DNA from: Aliishimia sp045106335
GTDB taxonomy: Bacteria; Pseudomonadota; Alphaproteobacteria; Rhodobacterales; Rhodobacteraceae
NCBI GenBank assembly: GCA_045106335.1
Contig: JBGCEM010000031.1
Span: forward strand, 1-41,502
DNA length: 41,502 nt
Direction: 5' to 3'
Shown here piece by piece: positions 1 to 7,764 of the stretch (position 1 is its first letter; each line of letters starts with the position of its first letter). The translations under genes were made by a program, and so were the position numbers. The notes beneath the pieces are model-generated. The model had not been told where the DNA came from. It saw only the letters and a program-made list of their open reading frames with translations, and ran no database searches.

Positions 1-201
1 ATGCTGGACGGCAAATGCAGCTTCCAAACGCTGCCGCCCGAGGGACTTTATATCTGGTGGGGCGCGTTTTTGGGGATGCCGGAGCAAATCTTGGATCATG
101 GTCCTTTAGCACAAGCCGGTCCGCGCATCATCCAGACCCGCGCCCGCGTCCGTGCCGCCCATGGGTGGATTATGGACACCTATATGCTGCGCCGATCCTG
201 A
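1..201 (+). CDS. C-terminal end of an unrecognised protein (5' part outside window)
   Basis: The first reading frame is open from base 1 to a TGA ending at 201. Its codon choice (GC-rich third positions, CTG, CCG, CGC) matches the real genes here, so this is probably the last ~66 residues of a gene that begins upstream; the ATG at base 1 need not be the true start. The visible tail is rich in Trp, Arg and Met and ends TYMLRRS. I do not recognise the family. A pyrB gene often precedes the next gene in relatives, but this tail does not look like the end of aspartate carbamoyltransferase. An overlapping frame from 15 to 308 is also open, but its proline/histidine-rich product looks like a shadow. 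Confidence 0.5.
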   Translation: MLDGKCSFQTLPPEGLYIWWGAFLGMPEQILDHGPLAQAGPRIIQTRARVRAAHGWIMDTYMLRRS

Positions 202-270
202 GGTCACTAACCTCAGAAACCCACACCCTTTGGCTTGCGCCCTCGCCGCCCCCGTGGCACCACATCGAAC

Positions 271-1557
271 ATGACGACCACGCTTTTTACCAACGCCCGG
301 CTGATTGACCCCGAGGCGGGAACGGACACGTTAGGATCTGTCCAAATCGCTTTTGGCGTGCTGCAATCCGTGTCAGACGACCCGCACCCAAAAGCCCAGG
401 ACAACGCGACCGTGATCGATTGTGCAGGCAAATGCCTGGGCCCCGGTCTGGTCGATATTGGCGTCAAAGTGTGTGAGCCAGGTGAACGGCACAAAGAATC
501 CTATGCCAGTGCAGGACGCGCGGCTGCGGCTGGGGGCGTAACCACAATTGTGACCCGCCCCGACACAGATCCCACCATCGACACACCCGAAATTCTGGAA
601 TTCGTCACCCGCCGCGCGCAAGCCGATGCAGCTGTGAACGTCGCCCCTATGGCTGCGCTGACGAAATCCCGCGCCGGGCACGAAATGACCGAAATCGGGT
701 TTCTGCAAGACGCGGGTGCAGTGGCCTTTACCGATTGCGACCATGTGGTGACCAACACCAAAGTGCTGTCGCGCGCGCTGACTTACGCCAAAGCCTGTGG
801 CGCTTTGGTGATCGGCCATATCCAAGAACCAAACCTTTCCGCTGGCGCTGCCGCGACCTCGGGGAAATTCGCGTCCTTGCGTGGCCTGCCCGCCGTCAGT
901 CCCATGGCCGAGCGTATGGGCCTGGACCGCGACATCGCCCTGATCGAAATGACCGGCGTGCGCTATCACGTGGATCAAATCACCACCGCGCGTGCCCTTC
1001 CCGCCCTAGAACGCGCCAAAGCCAATGGGCTGTCGATCACTGCAGGGACCTCGATCCATCATCTGACACTAAACGCCTATGATGTGGCGGATTATAGGAC
1101 GTTTTTTAAGCTGAAGCCGCCTCTGCGCGACGAAGATGATCGCCTGGCCGTGGTCGAGGCCGTCGCTTCGGGCGTGATTGATATCATCTCGTCCATGCAC
1201 ACCCCACAGGACGAAGAATCCAAACGTTTACCGTTTGAAGAAGCCGCCTCGGGTGCTGTCGCGCTGGAAACTTTGCTGCCCGCGGCCTTGCGGTTGGTGC
1301 ATGGCGGTTACATGGATCTGCCGACCCTATGGCGGGCAATGTCGCTGAACCCGGCCAATATTCTGGGCCTGCCATCAGGGCGGCTTCGCGTCGGAGCCCC
1401 TGCAGATTTGACGCTGTTCGATCCAGATGCGCCGTTCCAGCTAAATCGTTTCAAATTACAATCCAAATCAAAAAATACCCCCTTTGATGATGCACGCTTG
1501 CAAGGCAGAGTTTTGGGAACTTGGGTCGCAGGGACCCGCGTGTTCGGAGGATCCTGA
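271..1557 (+). CDS. pyrC: Dihydroorotase-like protein, probably non-catalytic (PyrC-type pseudoenzyme)
   Basis: A 428-residue amidohydrolase-superfamily protein with the overall layout of class I dihydroorotase, the third step of pyrimidine synthesis. The start is placed at ATG 271 because homologues begin at the strand leading to TNARLIDPE; the longer frame from 235 adds only Pro/Arg-rich sequence. The metal site is degraded. The family motif DxHxHLREPG reads DIGVKVCEPG here (residues 62-71), so both histidines are replaced, by Gly64 and Lys66, and the substrate Arg is Cys68. The late TDHAPH motif reads SMHTPQ (308-313), losing the catalytic Asp. Known relatives are inactive PyrC homologues that support aspartate carbamoyltransferase, so an active dihydroorotase is expected elsewhere. 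The stop overlaps the plsY start by one base (TGATG). The fold assignment is firm; inactivity is inferred from the missing ligands. Confidence 0.9.
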   Translation: MTTTLFTNARLIDPEAGTDTLGSVQIAFGVLQSVSDDPHPKAQDNATVIDCAGKCLGPGLVDIGVKVCEPGERHKESYASAGRAAAAGGVTTIVTRPDTDPTIDTPEILEFVTRRAQADAAVNVAPMAALTKSRAGHEMTEIGFLQDAGAVAFTDCDHVVTNTKVLSRALTYAKACGALVIGHIQEPNLSAGAAATSGKFASLRGLPAVSPMAERMGLDRDIALIEMTGVRYHVDQITTARALPALERAKANGLSITAGTSIHHLTLNAYDVADYRTFFKLKPPLRDEDDRLAVVEAVASGVIDIISSMHTPQDEESKRLPFEEAASGAVALETLLPAALRLVHGGYMDLPTLWRAMSLNPANILGLPSGRLRVGAPADLTLFDPDAPFQLNRFKLQSKSKNTPFDDARLQGRVLGTWVAGTRVFGGS

Positions 1558-2165
1558 TGCCCATTTTAGACAGCAGTTTCAGCGCTTTACTTTTGTGGGC
1601 CGTAATCGGATATGTCGCTGGATCCATCCCTTTTGGCATGATCTTGTCGCGGGTGATGAACTTGGGCAATCTGCGCGATATTGGGTCTGGATCAATTGGG
1701 GCCACGAATGTCTTGCGCACAGGATCCAAACCTGCTGCCGCTTTGACCTTGTTGTTGGACGGCGCAAAAGGGGCGCTGGTCGTTCTTTTGGCCCGCGGTC
1801 TGGCCAGTGAGGACGCCGCACAAATTGCAGCGCTCATGGCGATGATCGGGCATTGTTATCCGATTTGGCTGAAGTTCAACGGCGGCAAAGGCGTTGCGAC
1901 ATTTCTGGGCCTGGCCCTCGCGCTCAGTTGGCCTGTTGGCGTGGGCTGCTGCTTGGCGTGGTTGGTCGGTGCCGCCATTTTTCGCATTTCTTCAATGGCG
2001 TCATTGCTCAGCGCGGGGGTGTCGACCTTTTTAGTGATTATGTTGGGTGCCGGCCCTGTCTTTCTGTTGATGGTGTTCCTAACCGTCCTGATTTTCTGGC
2101 GTCACCGCAGCAATATTGCCCGCCTGCGCGCGGGCACCGAACCAAAAATCGGTCAAAAAACCTGA
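1557..2165 (+). CDS. plsY: Glycerol-3-phosphate acyltransferase PlsY
   Basis: A 202-residue inner-membrane protein that transfers the acyl group of acyl-phosphate to glycerol-3-phosphate, the first step of phospholipid synthesis. The three PlsY signatures are visible: GSIPFG near the N-terminus, GSGSIGATNVLR in the first cytoplasmic loop, and KFNGGKGVAT further on. Several hydrophobic helices follow. ATG 1557 is chosen because it is preceded by GGAGG about six bases upstream and overlaps the TGA of the upstream pyrC-like gene, indicating translational coupling. The frame could extend upstream to 1521, but that stretch lies inside the pyrC-like coding sequence. The gene ends just before an interspersed repeat that separates it from the convergent gshA. 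Confidence 0.95.
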   Translation: MPILDSSFSALLLWAVIGYVAGSIPFGMILSRVMNLGNLRDIGSGSIGATNVLRTGSKPAAALTLLLDGAKGALVVLLARGLASEDAAQIAALMAMIGHCYPIWLKFNGGKGVATFLGLALALSWPVGVGCCLAWLVGAAIFRISSMASLLSAGVSTFLVIMLGAGPVFLLMVFLTVLIFWRHRSNIARLRAGTEPKIGQKT

Positions 2166-2182
2166 TCTTTGGAGGCGAATTC

Positions 2183-2284
2183 AGAGCGTGGCGCGTAAAA
2201 TCGCATTCAAAACAAGCTGCCTCTTGCATGCGATGAAACGCGTGTTTTGAAACGCAATGAATTCAATTGAACGCGACACGCTCT
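2183..2284 (+). repeat. Interspersed palindromic repeat, copy 1 (~102 bp)
   Basis: The element is bounded by near-perfect terminal inverted repeats: left AGAGCGTGGCGCGT, right ACGCGACACGCTCT. Internally it contains AATCGCATTCAAAACAAGC and, near the right end, ATGAATTCAATTGAACGCG. The same blocks occur in reverse orientation at 9989-10078. It fills the gap between the convergent plsY and gshA, ending two bases before the gshA stop codon, so it may also act as a transcription-ending structure. No open frame of note lies inside. It resembles the short intergenic palindromic elements common in alphaproteobacterial genomes; mobility is inferred, not shown. Confidence 0.85.
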
Positions 2285-2286
2285 AG

Positions 2287-3657
2287 TTAATAGGAGTAAT
2301 CCTCAAACACCCGCGTCACATCGCCATTCCAATCGCTGTGATAACGCTCCAACAGCTCATCTGCAGGCGCTTTGCCGGTGTCCAAAGTTTCGCGCAAAGC
2401 ACTTAGGAAATGTGTCTCATCCGGCACCAGCCCACCCGAGCCTGGACGCGCCCGCGCTTTTAGACCCGCTTCGGACAAATCCACTGCAGCGCGCGCCAGA
2501 TCCAGCATTTTGATGCCGTTCACTTCAGCTGCCAACCCCTCTTTATAGGCTGCCACACGCAAGGCATCGCGCGTTTCCGCGTCCCAATCCTTGACCAAAT
2601 CCCAAGCTGCATCCAAGGGCCCCTGTTCATACATCAAGCCCACCCAAAACGCAGGCAACGCACAAAGCCGCCGCCATGGCCCGCCATCCGCGCCCCGCAT
2701 TTCGATGAACTTCTTGACCCGCGCCTCGGGGAAGATCGTTGTTAAATGGTCTGCCCAATCGCTTAGCGTCGGCGTTTCCCCGGGCAAAGCAGGCAGCTTG
2801 CCGTTCAGAAAATCGCGAAACGACATCCCCAAAGCGTCGACATATTCACCGTCGCGATAAACGAAATACATCGGCACATCCAAGGCGTATTCCACCCAAG
2901 CCTCAAAGCCAAATCCGTCCTCAAACACGAAGGGCAACATACCGGTGCGCGCGTTGTCCAACCGTTTCCAGACCCACCCGCGCCAGCTTTTCTGACCGTT
3001 CAACTTGCCCTCAAAAAACGGAGAATTGCCAAACAATGCGTTGGCCACCGGTTGCAGCGCCAGCCCGACGCGCATTTTCTGCACCATGTCCGCTTCGGAA
3101 CTGAAATCCAAGTTCACCTGGACCGTACATGTCCGGCGCATCATCATTTTGCCGCTGGTGCCGACCTTATCCATGTAGGCATCCATCAATTTATAGCGAC
3201 CTTTGGGCATCATCGGCATCTGTTCGTGGGTCCAATGCGGGGCCGCGCCCAGTCCAATGAACCCGACACCGACCTTGTCCGCGATAGCTTTGACATCAGC
3301 CAGATGTTCGTTCACCTCGTCGCAGGTCTGGTGGATCGTTTCCAAGGGTGCACCGGACAATTCCAACTGTCCGCCTGGCTCTAGCGAGATATTGGCATCG
3401 CCTTTGGTGAGGCCAATCAAATTGCCGCCCTCAATCAGCGGCGCCCATCCTTTGCCATCGCGCAAGCCTTCCAGCACCAGCGAAATAGAGCGCGCGCCCT
3501 CAAATGGCAACGGTTTCAGCGTGTCTTTGCAATAGCCGAATTTCTCGTGCTCAGTCCCAATCCGCCAATCTGCCTTGGGCTTGCAGCCATCAGCCAAATA
3601 CTCGGCCAATTGTTCGTACCGTTCGATCGGCCCACCGCCAGACTGGGGAATTGACAT
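2287..3657 (-). CDS. gshA: Glutamate-cysteine ligase, plant/alphaproteobacterial type
   Basis: A 456-residue cytoplasmic enzyme that joins glutamate and cysteine with ATP to give gamma-glutamylcysteine, the first step of glutathione synthesis. It belongs to the GCS2/plant-type family rather than the enterobacterial type. Visible family stretches include RIGTEHEKFGY near residue 32, GDANISLEPGGQLELSGAP near 107, GLGAAPHW and MMRRTCTVQVNLDF in the middle, and FIEMRGADGG near 318. Length is normal for the family. ATG 3657 is supported by a consensus Shine-Dalgarno AGGAGG (complement of 3667-3672) nine bases upstream, and by a perfect TATAAT just beyond it. It is transcribed alone, towards plsY. 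Confidence 0.95.
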   Translation of the reverse strand: MSIPQSGGGPIERYEQLAEYLADGCKPKADWRIGTEHEKFGYCKDTLKPLPFEGARSISLVLEGLRDGKGWAPLIEGGNLIGLTKGDANISLEPGGQLELSGAPLETIHQTCDEVNEHLADVKAIADKVGVGFIGLGAAPHWTHEQMPMMPKGRYKLMDAYMDKVGTSGKMMMRRTCTVQVNLDFSSEADMVQKMRVGLALQPVANALFGNSPFFEGKLNGQKSWRGWVWKRLDNARTGMLPFVFEDGFGFEAWVEYALDVPMYFVYRDGEYVDALGMSFRDFLNGKLPALPGETPTLSDWADHLTTIFPEARVKKFIEMRGADGGPWRRLCALPAFWVGLMYEQGPLDAAWDLVKDWDAETRDALRVAAYKEGLAAEVNGIKMLDLARAAVDLSEAGLKARARPGSGGLVPDETHFLSALRETLDTGKAPADELLERYHSDWNGDVTRVFEDYSY

Positions 3658-3666
3658 TGCTGGGTG

Positions 3667-3686
3667 CCTCCTGGCTATTGATTATA
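3667..3686 (-). promoter_or_regulatory. gshA -10 box and Shine-Dalgarno
   Basis: On the minus strand a perfect TATAAT (complement of 3681-3686) lies about 24 bases upstream of the gshA ATG, followed by AGGAGG (complement of 3667-3672). This implies a very short leader. The -35 region is poor (TTCCAA at 18-bp spacing). The -10 is convincing by sequence alone, but no start site has been measured. Confidence 0.55.
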
Positions 3687-3731
3687 GACTTTTGAGTTCG
3701 GCTTTTGGAATGGTGCGAAGCGGGGGTTATG

Positions 3732-4259
3732 TCAATGCAACCAGTCTTGCGGTGGGCGCACAAAGCCCCTGCTCCAGATCACAGTATCGTGCGGCGTTTC
3801 GTCGTTCAGATGCCCCAACATCCGCTGCACATTCAGGCCTGGCAACGTGGTAAACGCATCAAATAATACATCCGCGCCATCCGCATCGATAGGGATGAAA
3901 AGCCTTTCTTCTTTGGAACTTAGACGCCAATGGGTGGTTACTGAGCTGCGCAACAACGCCAATTCAGTCATATCCCGCAATGCCATAGCGCCGCCCGTCA
4001 AAGGACCGAAATAGATAATTTGCCCCTCGTCGACATCCACGGACCCAACGCCCCCTTGTCGTCCCCGAAACCGAGCACGCTGAGTGCCGACATAAGCCAG
4101 CCCAGCGCCAACCAACGCCGCGCCGCCCCCAACCAGGCCCATCAACTGCCCAGGACCAACGATCCACCAAGATCCCATCACAATAAGCGCCGCGCCCACA
4201 AGAACTTCACGCCAACGCCATAGCGTATCCCGCGCTTCGGGCCGGATAAAGGACGTCAT
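3732..4259 (-). CDS. Small membrane protein of unknown function
   Basis: A 175-residue protein with two adjacent hydrophobic helices near residues 18-60 (LVGAALIVMGSWWIVGPG, then a Gly/Ala-rich stretch ending GLAYVG), followed by a soluble domain of about 110 residues. I do not recognise a family. The start at 4259 (MTSF) is preferred to 4265 because its ATG overlaps the TGA of the upstream acetyltransferase gene (ATGA) and GAGGTG lies five bases before it. It is the last gene of the rsmE operon, so it is probably co-expressed with the two GNAT proteins. The soluble domain could be a ligand- or partner-binding module facing the cytoplasm, but nothing in the sequence settles this. Confidence 0.8.
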   Translation of the reverse strand: MTSFIRPEARDTLWRWREVLVGAALIVMGSWWIVGPGQLMGLVGGGAALVGAGLAYVGTQRARFRGRQGGVGSVDVDEGQIIYFGPLTGGAMALRDMTELALLRSSVTTHWRLSSKEERLFIPIDADGADVLFDAFTTLPGLNVQRMLGHLNDETPHDTVIWSRGFVRPPQDWLH

Positions 4260-5107
4260 TGGCACCTCGGGGGGTCTGCAGCCAGTTGTACGCGATAGGT
4301 TCCGATTTGGCCAAAGCCGATCGCCGTATAAGCCCTGGCGGCTTGCGGTGAAGATGCAAAAAGGATTGCGCGGTCTACACCTTCAGCTTTGGCCTGATGC
4401 AAATGCGCCGTCACGATCCGTCGTGCCAATCCAGAATTGCGGCGGTCACGTGGCACGAAAACACCGCCGACTTGGACGCATTCGGGAACGCGCGCATTAA
4501 AGGCGGTCATGGCCACCGGTTGGTCGCCTTCACAATACAAACGCAAATCATCATTCACAATTGCCGCCTCGGCGGATTGTTTTGCACGCGCGTCGACGGC
4601 AGGACCCGGGCGCGACAAACCCGCATCGACTTCATACTGTTGGAACCAAGATATCAACAAATCGCGATCTGCCGCATCAGCAGAACGCACCATATCCACA
4701 TCGTCTTCACTTGGCAAACGGCTTAAGTGTAGTGTAAAAAGAGGCTCATCCACAGACACTTTCCAAGACTGCTGTGGAAAACTTTGGCATCTGAGGATCT
4801 GATCAACCTGATCGCTATCTCCTGTTATGCCAGCAATTGATCTGTGCTTGACCTGCGCAACAAAGGCTTCGACTGCCTGTTCGTTGAGACCAGGATTTTG
4901 ACACATAACATACCCACCATTGGTCACGCCAAACACAGCTTCGATGGCCTGTCCAGGTGACCATAGGAAAAAATCTGTTCCATGCCGGTGCGCCGCGCCA
5001 ATTCCATGCGCTGCGAGGTTCCCGCGCAGAAACATCGACGTTTCGGTATAAAGCGCCAAGAATCGGTCAATTTCGGCGGTATTCTGGCGTGTGGCCGCGC
5101 GCAGCAT
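4256..5107 (-). CDS. GNAT-family acetyltransferase (second of a tandem pair)
   Basis: A 283-residue protein with a C-terminal GNAT fold. The acetyl-CoA pyrophosphate loop is visible as RDRRNSGLA (residues 220-228), followed by the usual helix and a C-terminal strand pattern (ILFASSPQAARAYTAIGF). The N-terminal half also looks like a degenerate GNAT-like half-domain, as in two-domain acetyltransferases. It aligns with the gene just upstream over its length (for example MFLRGNLAAHGIG against LFMHGNLLNHGLG), so the two are tandem duplicates that have diverged strongly. The start at 5107 has GGAGA six bases upstream. The substrate cannot be told from the sequence. The gene is 33 bases downstream of its paralogue and overlaps the following membrane-protein gene. 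Confidence 0.85.
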   Translation of the reverse strand: MLRAATRQNTAEIDRFLALYTETSMFLRGNLAAHGIGAAHRHGTDFFLWSPGQAIEAVFGVTNGGYVMCQNPGLNEQAVEAFVAQVKHRSIAGITGDSDQVDQILRCQSFPQQSWKVSVDEPLFTLHLSRLPSEDDVDMVRSADAADRDLLISWFQQYEVDAGLSRPGPAVDARAKQSAEAAIVNDDLRLYCEGDQPVAMTAFNARVPECVQVGGVFVPRDRRNSGLARRIVTAHLHQAKAEGVDRAILFASSPQAARAYTAIGFGQIGTYRVQLAADPPRCQ

Positions 5108-5140
5108 GTTCGTCTCCGTTTCTCATGCGTTGCTCAAACG

Positions 5141-5965
5141 TTAACAGGGAGCGGCGCCAACCACAAAGGGCCTAAACCCATTAATATGTGTGTAATCGGC
5201 AATCTCTTCGAAACCGACCCGGAAATAGCATCGTGTCGCTTCAGGCCCAGACGATGATAGCAGCGCCCGTTTCATGCCCTGCGCGCGCTGCTCTTTCAAA
5301 AATGTCGCCACAGTCGCAGTTGCAACACCCAGCTTTCGCTTATGCGGGGGCACATAGATATCCGCCAACTGTACCATGTCTTCGCTGCGTCCGCTCAGTC
5401 CGATCATTGCGGCGGGCTCATCTTCGTGCAGCGCAATAGATGTCACGCCTGTGGCCAAAATATGCTGAACCATTGTCGCCGGAGCAATCCGCATTGATGT
5501 GTCAGCACAATATCCTTCACACCAAAACTGCAGCAAGGGCCGATCCGCCAATTCAGCGCGACGCAGGCGTATATCGGGACCAGCAGGGGCAACCAGCGTA
5601 TCCAAGTCACACATCATCAATGGTTCGCACTTCACTTGCGCGCGTTCAACAACCCCGCCGATCAGGCGTCGCAGCATCGGGCTGATAACATCTGCCGCCC
5701 CGATCGCCTTTGAGATGCGCCGCCCGGCTAACATTGCGCCAAGCGGCTTGGTGTCTAGCTCTTGCGTCGTGTGCGCCATCAAGTGCCCCGACCGGGTGCA
5801 GCCAATAACCGCCACCAAATCTTCGCCCTGACGCAATCCCCAAAAATCTGTGCTGTCCGGATGCGGCTTGAGCCCAAGCCCATGGTTCAGCAAATTCCCA
5901 TGCATAAATAAGCAATGCTGCCAATTGTCTTCGAAAAACGCCTCAAGCTCGGCCAATTCCAGCAT
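5141..5965 (-). CDS. GNAT-family acetyltransferase (first of a tandem pair)
   Basis: A 274-residue two-domain GNAT protein. The C-terminal domain carries the acetyl-CoA loop HKRKLGVA (residues 208-215), preceded by LADIYVPP and followed by RALLSSSGPEATRCYFRVGF, the conventional motif B region. The start is set at ATG 5965 because the longer frame reaching 6181 runs through the end of rsmE and because 5965 aligns with the start of the paralogue downstream. Only two bases separate it from the rsmE stop, so it is translated from the same message. The substrate is unknown. The rsmE context suggests, but does not show, a link to ribosome or translation-factor modification. Confidence 0.85.
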   Translation of the reverse strand: MLELAELEAFFEDNWQHCLFMHGNLLNHGLGLKPHPDSTDFWGLRQGEDLVAVIGCTRSGHLMAHTTQELDTKPLGAMLAGRRISKAIGAADVISPMLRRLIGGVVERAQVKCEPLMMCDLDTLVAPAGPDIRLRRAELADRPLLQFWCEGYCADTSMRIAPATMVQHILATGVTSIALHEDEPAAMIGLSGRSEDMVQLADIYVPPHKRKLGVATATVATFLKEQRAQGMKRALLSSSGPEATRCYFRVGFEEIADYTHINGFRPFVVGAAPC

Positions 5966-5967
5966 CG

Positions 5968-6702
5968 TCAGCTGGAACCACCCCCCCAATCGCCCAAGCT
6001 GGATTGCCAAAGCGCCATCGCGGCCACCGCTGCTGTGTCCGCGCGTAAGATTCGCGGTCCAAGCGCTATGGGCACGGTTTGGGGCATGTTCAAAATCTTG
6101 GTTCGTTCCCACGTCGAAAATCCGCCTTCCGGTCCGATCAGGATGGCCCAAGGCCCCCCCAGATCGCCTGGAATGGCACAAGATGCCCCCGCCCGGCCTT
6201 CATCCGCAAACAGGATGCGCCGGGTCGGGTCCCAATCGTCCAACACAGCCCGTAACCGCACAGCCTCGGCCACCTGCGGAACGAAAGTCGCCCCGCATTG
6301 CTCTGCCGCTTCAACAGCATGAGCCTGCAGCCGATCCGTGCGCACACGGTCCGAATTGGTATGTTCAGTTATCACTGGTGCGATCTTCATCGCCCCCATC
6401 TCCACGGCTTTTTCTACGATGAAATCGGTTCTTGCTTTCTTAATGGGCGCAAAAAAGAGCCATAAATCCGGGGGCATAGCTAATGGCGCGGTAACCATGT
6501 CGCAGATCAGCACGCCATTTCGCTTGCCCGCTTGCGCAATTTCTGCCCGCCACGCACCGTCGCGGCCATTAAACAGCGTCACCGCGCCGCCCACAGTTTG
6601 GCGCATCACACCAAACAAATAATGTGCCTGATCCCGCGACAGCGCAACGGATTGCCCCGCCCCCAAATCTGCGTCTACATACAGTCGAATTTTCTCACTC
6701 AT
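5968..6702 (-). CDS. rsmE: 16S rRNA m3U1498 methyltransferase RsmE
   Basis: A 244-residue SPOUT-superfamily methyltransferase that uses S-adenosylmethionine to methylate N3 of U1498 in 16S rRNA. The N-terminal PUA-like segment (RLYVDADLGAG ... HYLFGVMRQ) binds RNA. The C-terminal knot carries the family stretches KKARTDFIVEKAVEMGA, AAEQCGA, ILIGPEGGFS and LGPRILRADTAAVAA, which build the SAM site. The start is ATG 6702 (MSEKIRLYV); the track of this frame further upstream crosses the divergent ubiA gene and is not coding here. It heads a four-gene minus-strand operon with two GNAT genes and a membrane protein. Its start lies within 15 bases of the ubiA start, so each promoter must lie inside or at the edge of the other gene. 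Confidence 0.95.
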   Translation of the reverse strand: MSEKIRLYVDADLGAGQSVALSRDQAHYLFGVMRQTVGGAVTLFNGRDGAWRAEIAQAGKRNGVLICDMVTAPLAMPPDLWLFFAPIKKARTDFIVEKAVEMGAMKIAPVITEHTNSDRVRTDRLQAHAVEAAEQCGATFVPQVAEAVRLRAVLDDWDPTRRILFADEGRAGASCAIPGDLGGPWAILIGPEGGFSTWERTKILNMPQTVPIALGPRILRADTAAVAAMALWQSSLGDWGGGSS

Positions 6703-6715
6703 GGACCCATGTTCT

Positions 6716-7687
6716 ATGCAAGAGCCTTCCCAAGCGCCAGAGCCCGCCGCGGGCCAAGTTGCAGACGCCGTCAAAGACAATTGGGTCGACACACGTGCCC
6801 CAAGCTGGGCACGGCCTTTCTTGCGTCTAAGCCGTGCGGATCGCCCGATTGGGACTTGGCTTTTGTTATTGCCGTGCTGGTGGGGGTTGGTGCTGTCGAT
6901 GTTGCACAACCAATCCGCCAGTTGGTTTGATGCATGGATCGCCCTGGGATGTGCGGCGGGTGCGTTTTTGATGCGCGGTGCGGGGTGTACATGGAATGAC
7001 ATCACCGACCGAGACTTCGACGGCCAAGTCGAACGCACCCGATCACGTCCGATTCCGTCAGGACAAGTCAGTGTCAAAGGCGCTGTCATTTGGATGTGTC
7101 TGCAAGCGGGAATTGCCTTTGGGATCTTGCTGACTTTCCCGCCGATGGCCATTCTGTTGGGGATACTCTCGCTGGTTCCGGTCTGCATTTACCCCTTCGC
7201 CAAGCGTTTTACGTGGTGGCCACAGGTGTTCTTAGGCCTTGCGTTCAATTGGGGCGCGTTGCTGGCCTGGGCCGCGCATTCCGGCAGTTTGGCCGCCCCT
7301 GCTGTGGTTTTGTACTTGGCTGGGATTGCTTGGACACTGTTTTATGACACCATCTATGCGCATCAAGACACCGAGGACGACGCTCTTATCGGAATCAAAT
7401 CCACAGCCCGCTTGTTTGGCGACAATACCGCGACTTGGCTGCGTCGGTTTTTGGTTGCAACGACCGCGCTTATGGGGCTGGCGGTAATTTATGCGCTGTT
7501 GCCGGTTGGTTCGGTTCTTGCCCTAGTGGTGGCGCTGACGGGCCCTTGGGCCATGGGCTGGCATATGGCCTGGCAATTACGCCACCTAGACGTAGACAAT
7601 AATCCAATATTGATACGATTGTTTCGCAGCAACCGCGACGCAGGCCTGATCCCGCTGCTTTTCTTCGCACTTGCCCTGGTGCTATGA
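6716..7687 (+). CDS. ubiA: 4-hydroxybenzoate polyprenyltransferase UbiA
   Basis: A 323-residue integral membrane prenyltransferase that attaches the polyprenyl tail to 4-hydroxybenzoate in ubiquinone synthesis. Both Mg-diphosphate-binding Asp-rich motifs are present: NDITDRDFDGQVERT and, later, YDTIYAHQDTEDD. About eight or nine transmembrane helices can be seen, beginning at GTWLLLLPCWWGL. ATG 6716 (MQEPSQ) is favoured; ATG 6701 would add five residues and overlap the rsmE start codon on the other strand. Neither has a good Shine-Dalgarno. A possible promoter (TTGCCC, 18 bases, TACATA) lies inside the rsmE coding region near 6652-6681. Confidence 0.93.
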   Translation: MQEPSQAPEPAAGQVADAVKDNWVDTRAPSWARPFLRLSRADRPIGTWLLLLPCWWGLVLSMLHNQSASWFDAWIALGCAAGAFLMRGAGCTWNDITDRDFDGQVERTRSRPIPSGQVSVKGAVIWMCLQAGIAFGILLTFPPMAILLGILSLVPVCIYPFAKRFTWWPQVFLGLAFNWGALLAWAAHSGSLAAPAVVLYLAGIAWTLFYDTIYAHQDTEDDALIGIKSTARLFGDNTATWLRRFLVATTALMGLAVIYALLPVGSVLALVVALTGPWAMGWHMAWQLRHLDVDNNPILIRLFRSNRDAGLIPLLFFALALVL

Positions 7688-7764
7688 TTGCATGATCAAA
7701 CCCGAAAGCGTACATCTATATTATTGGCGCCGATGACATTTAAACCAGCGAGACCCACCCCCTC

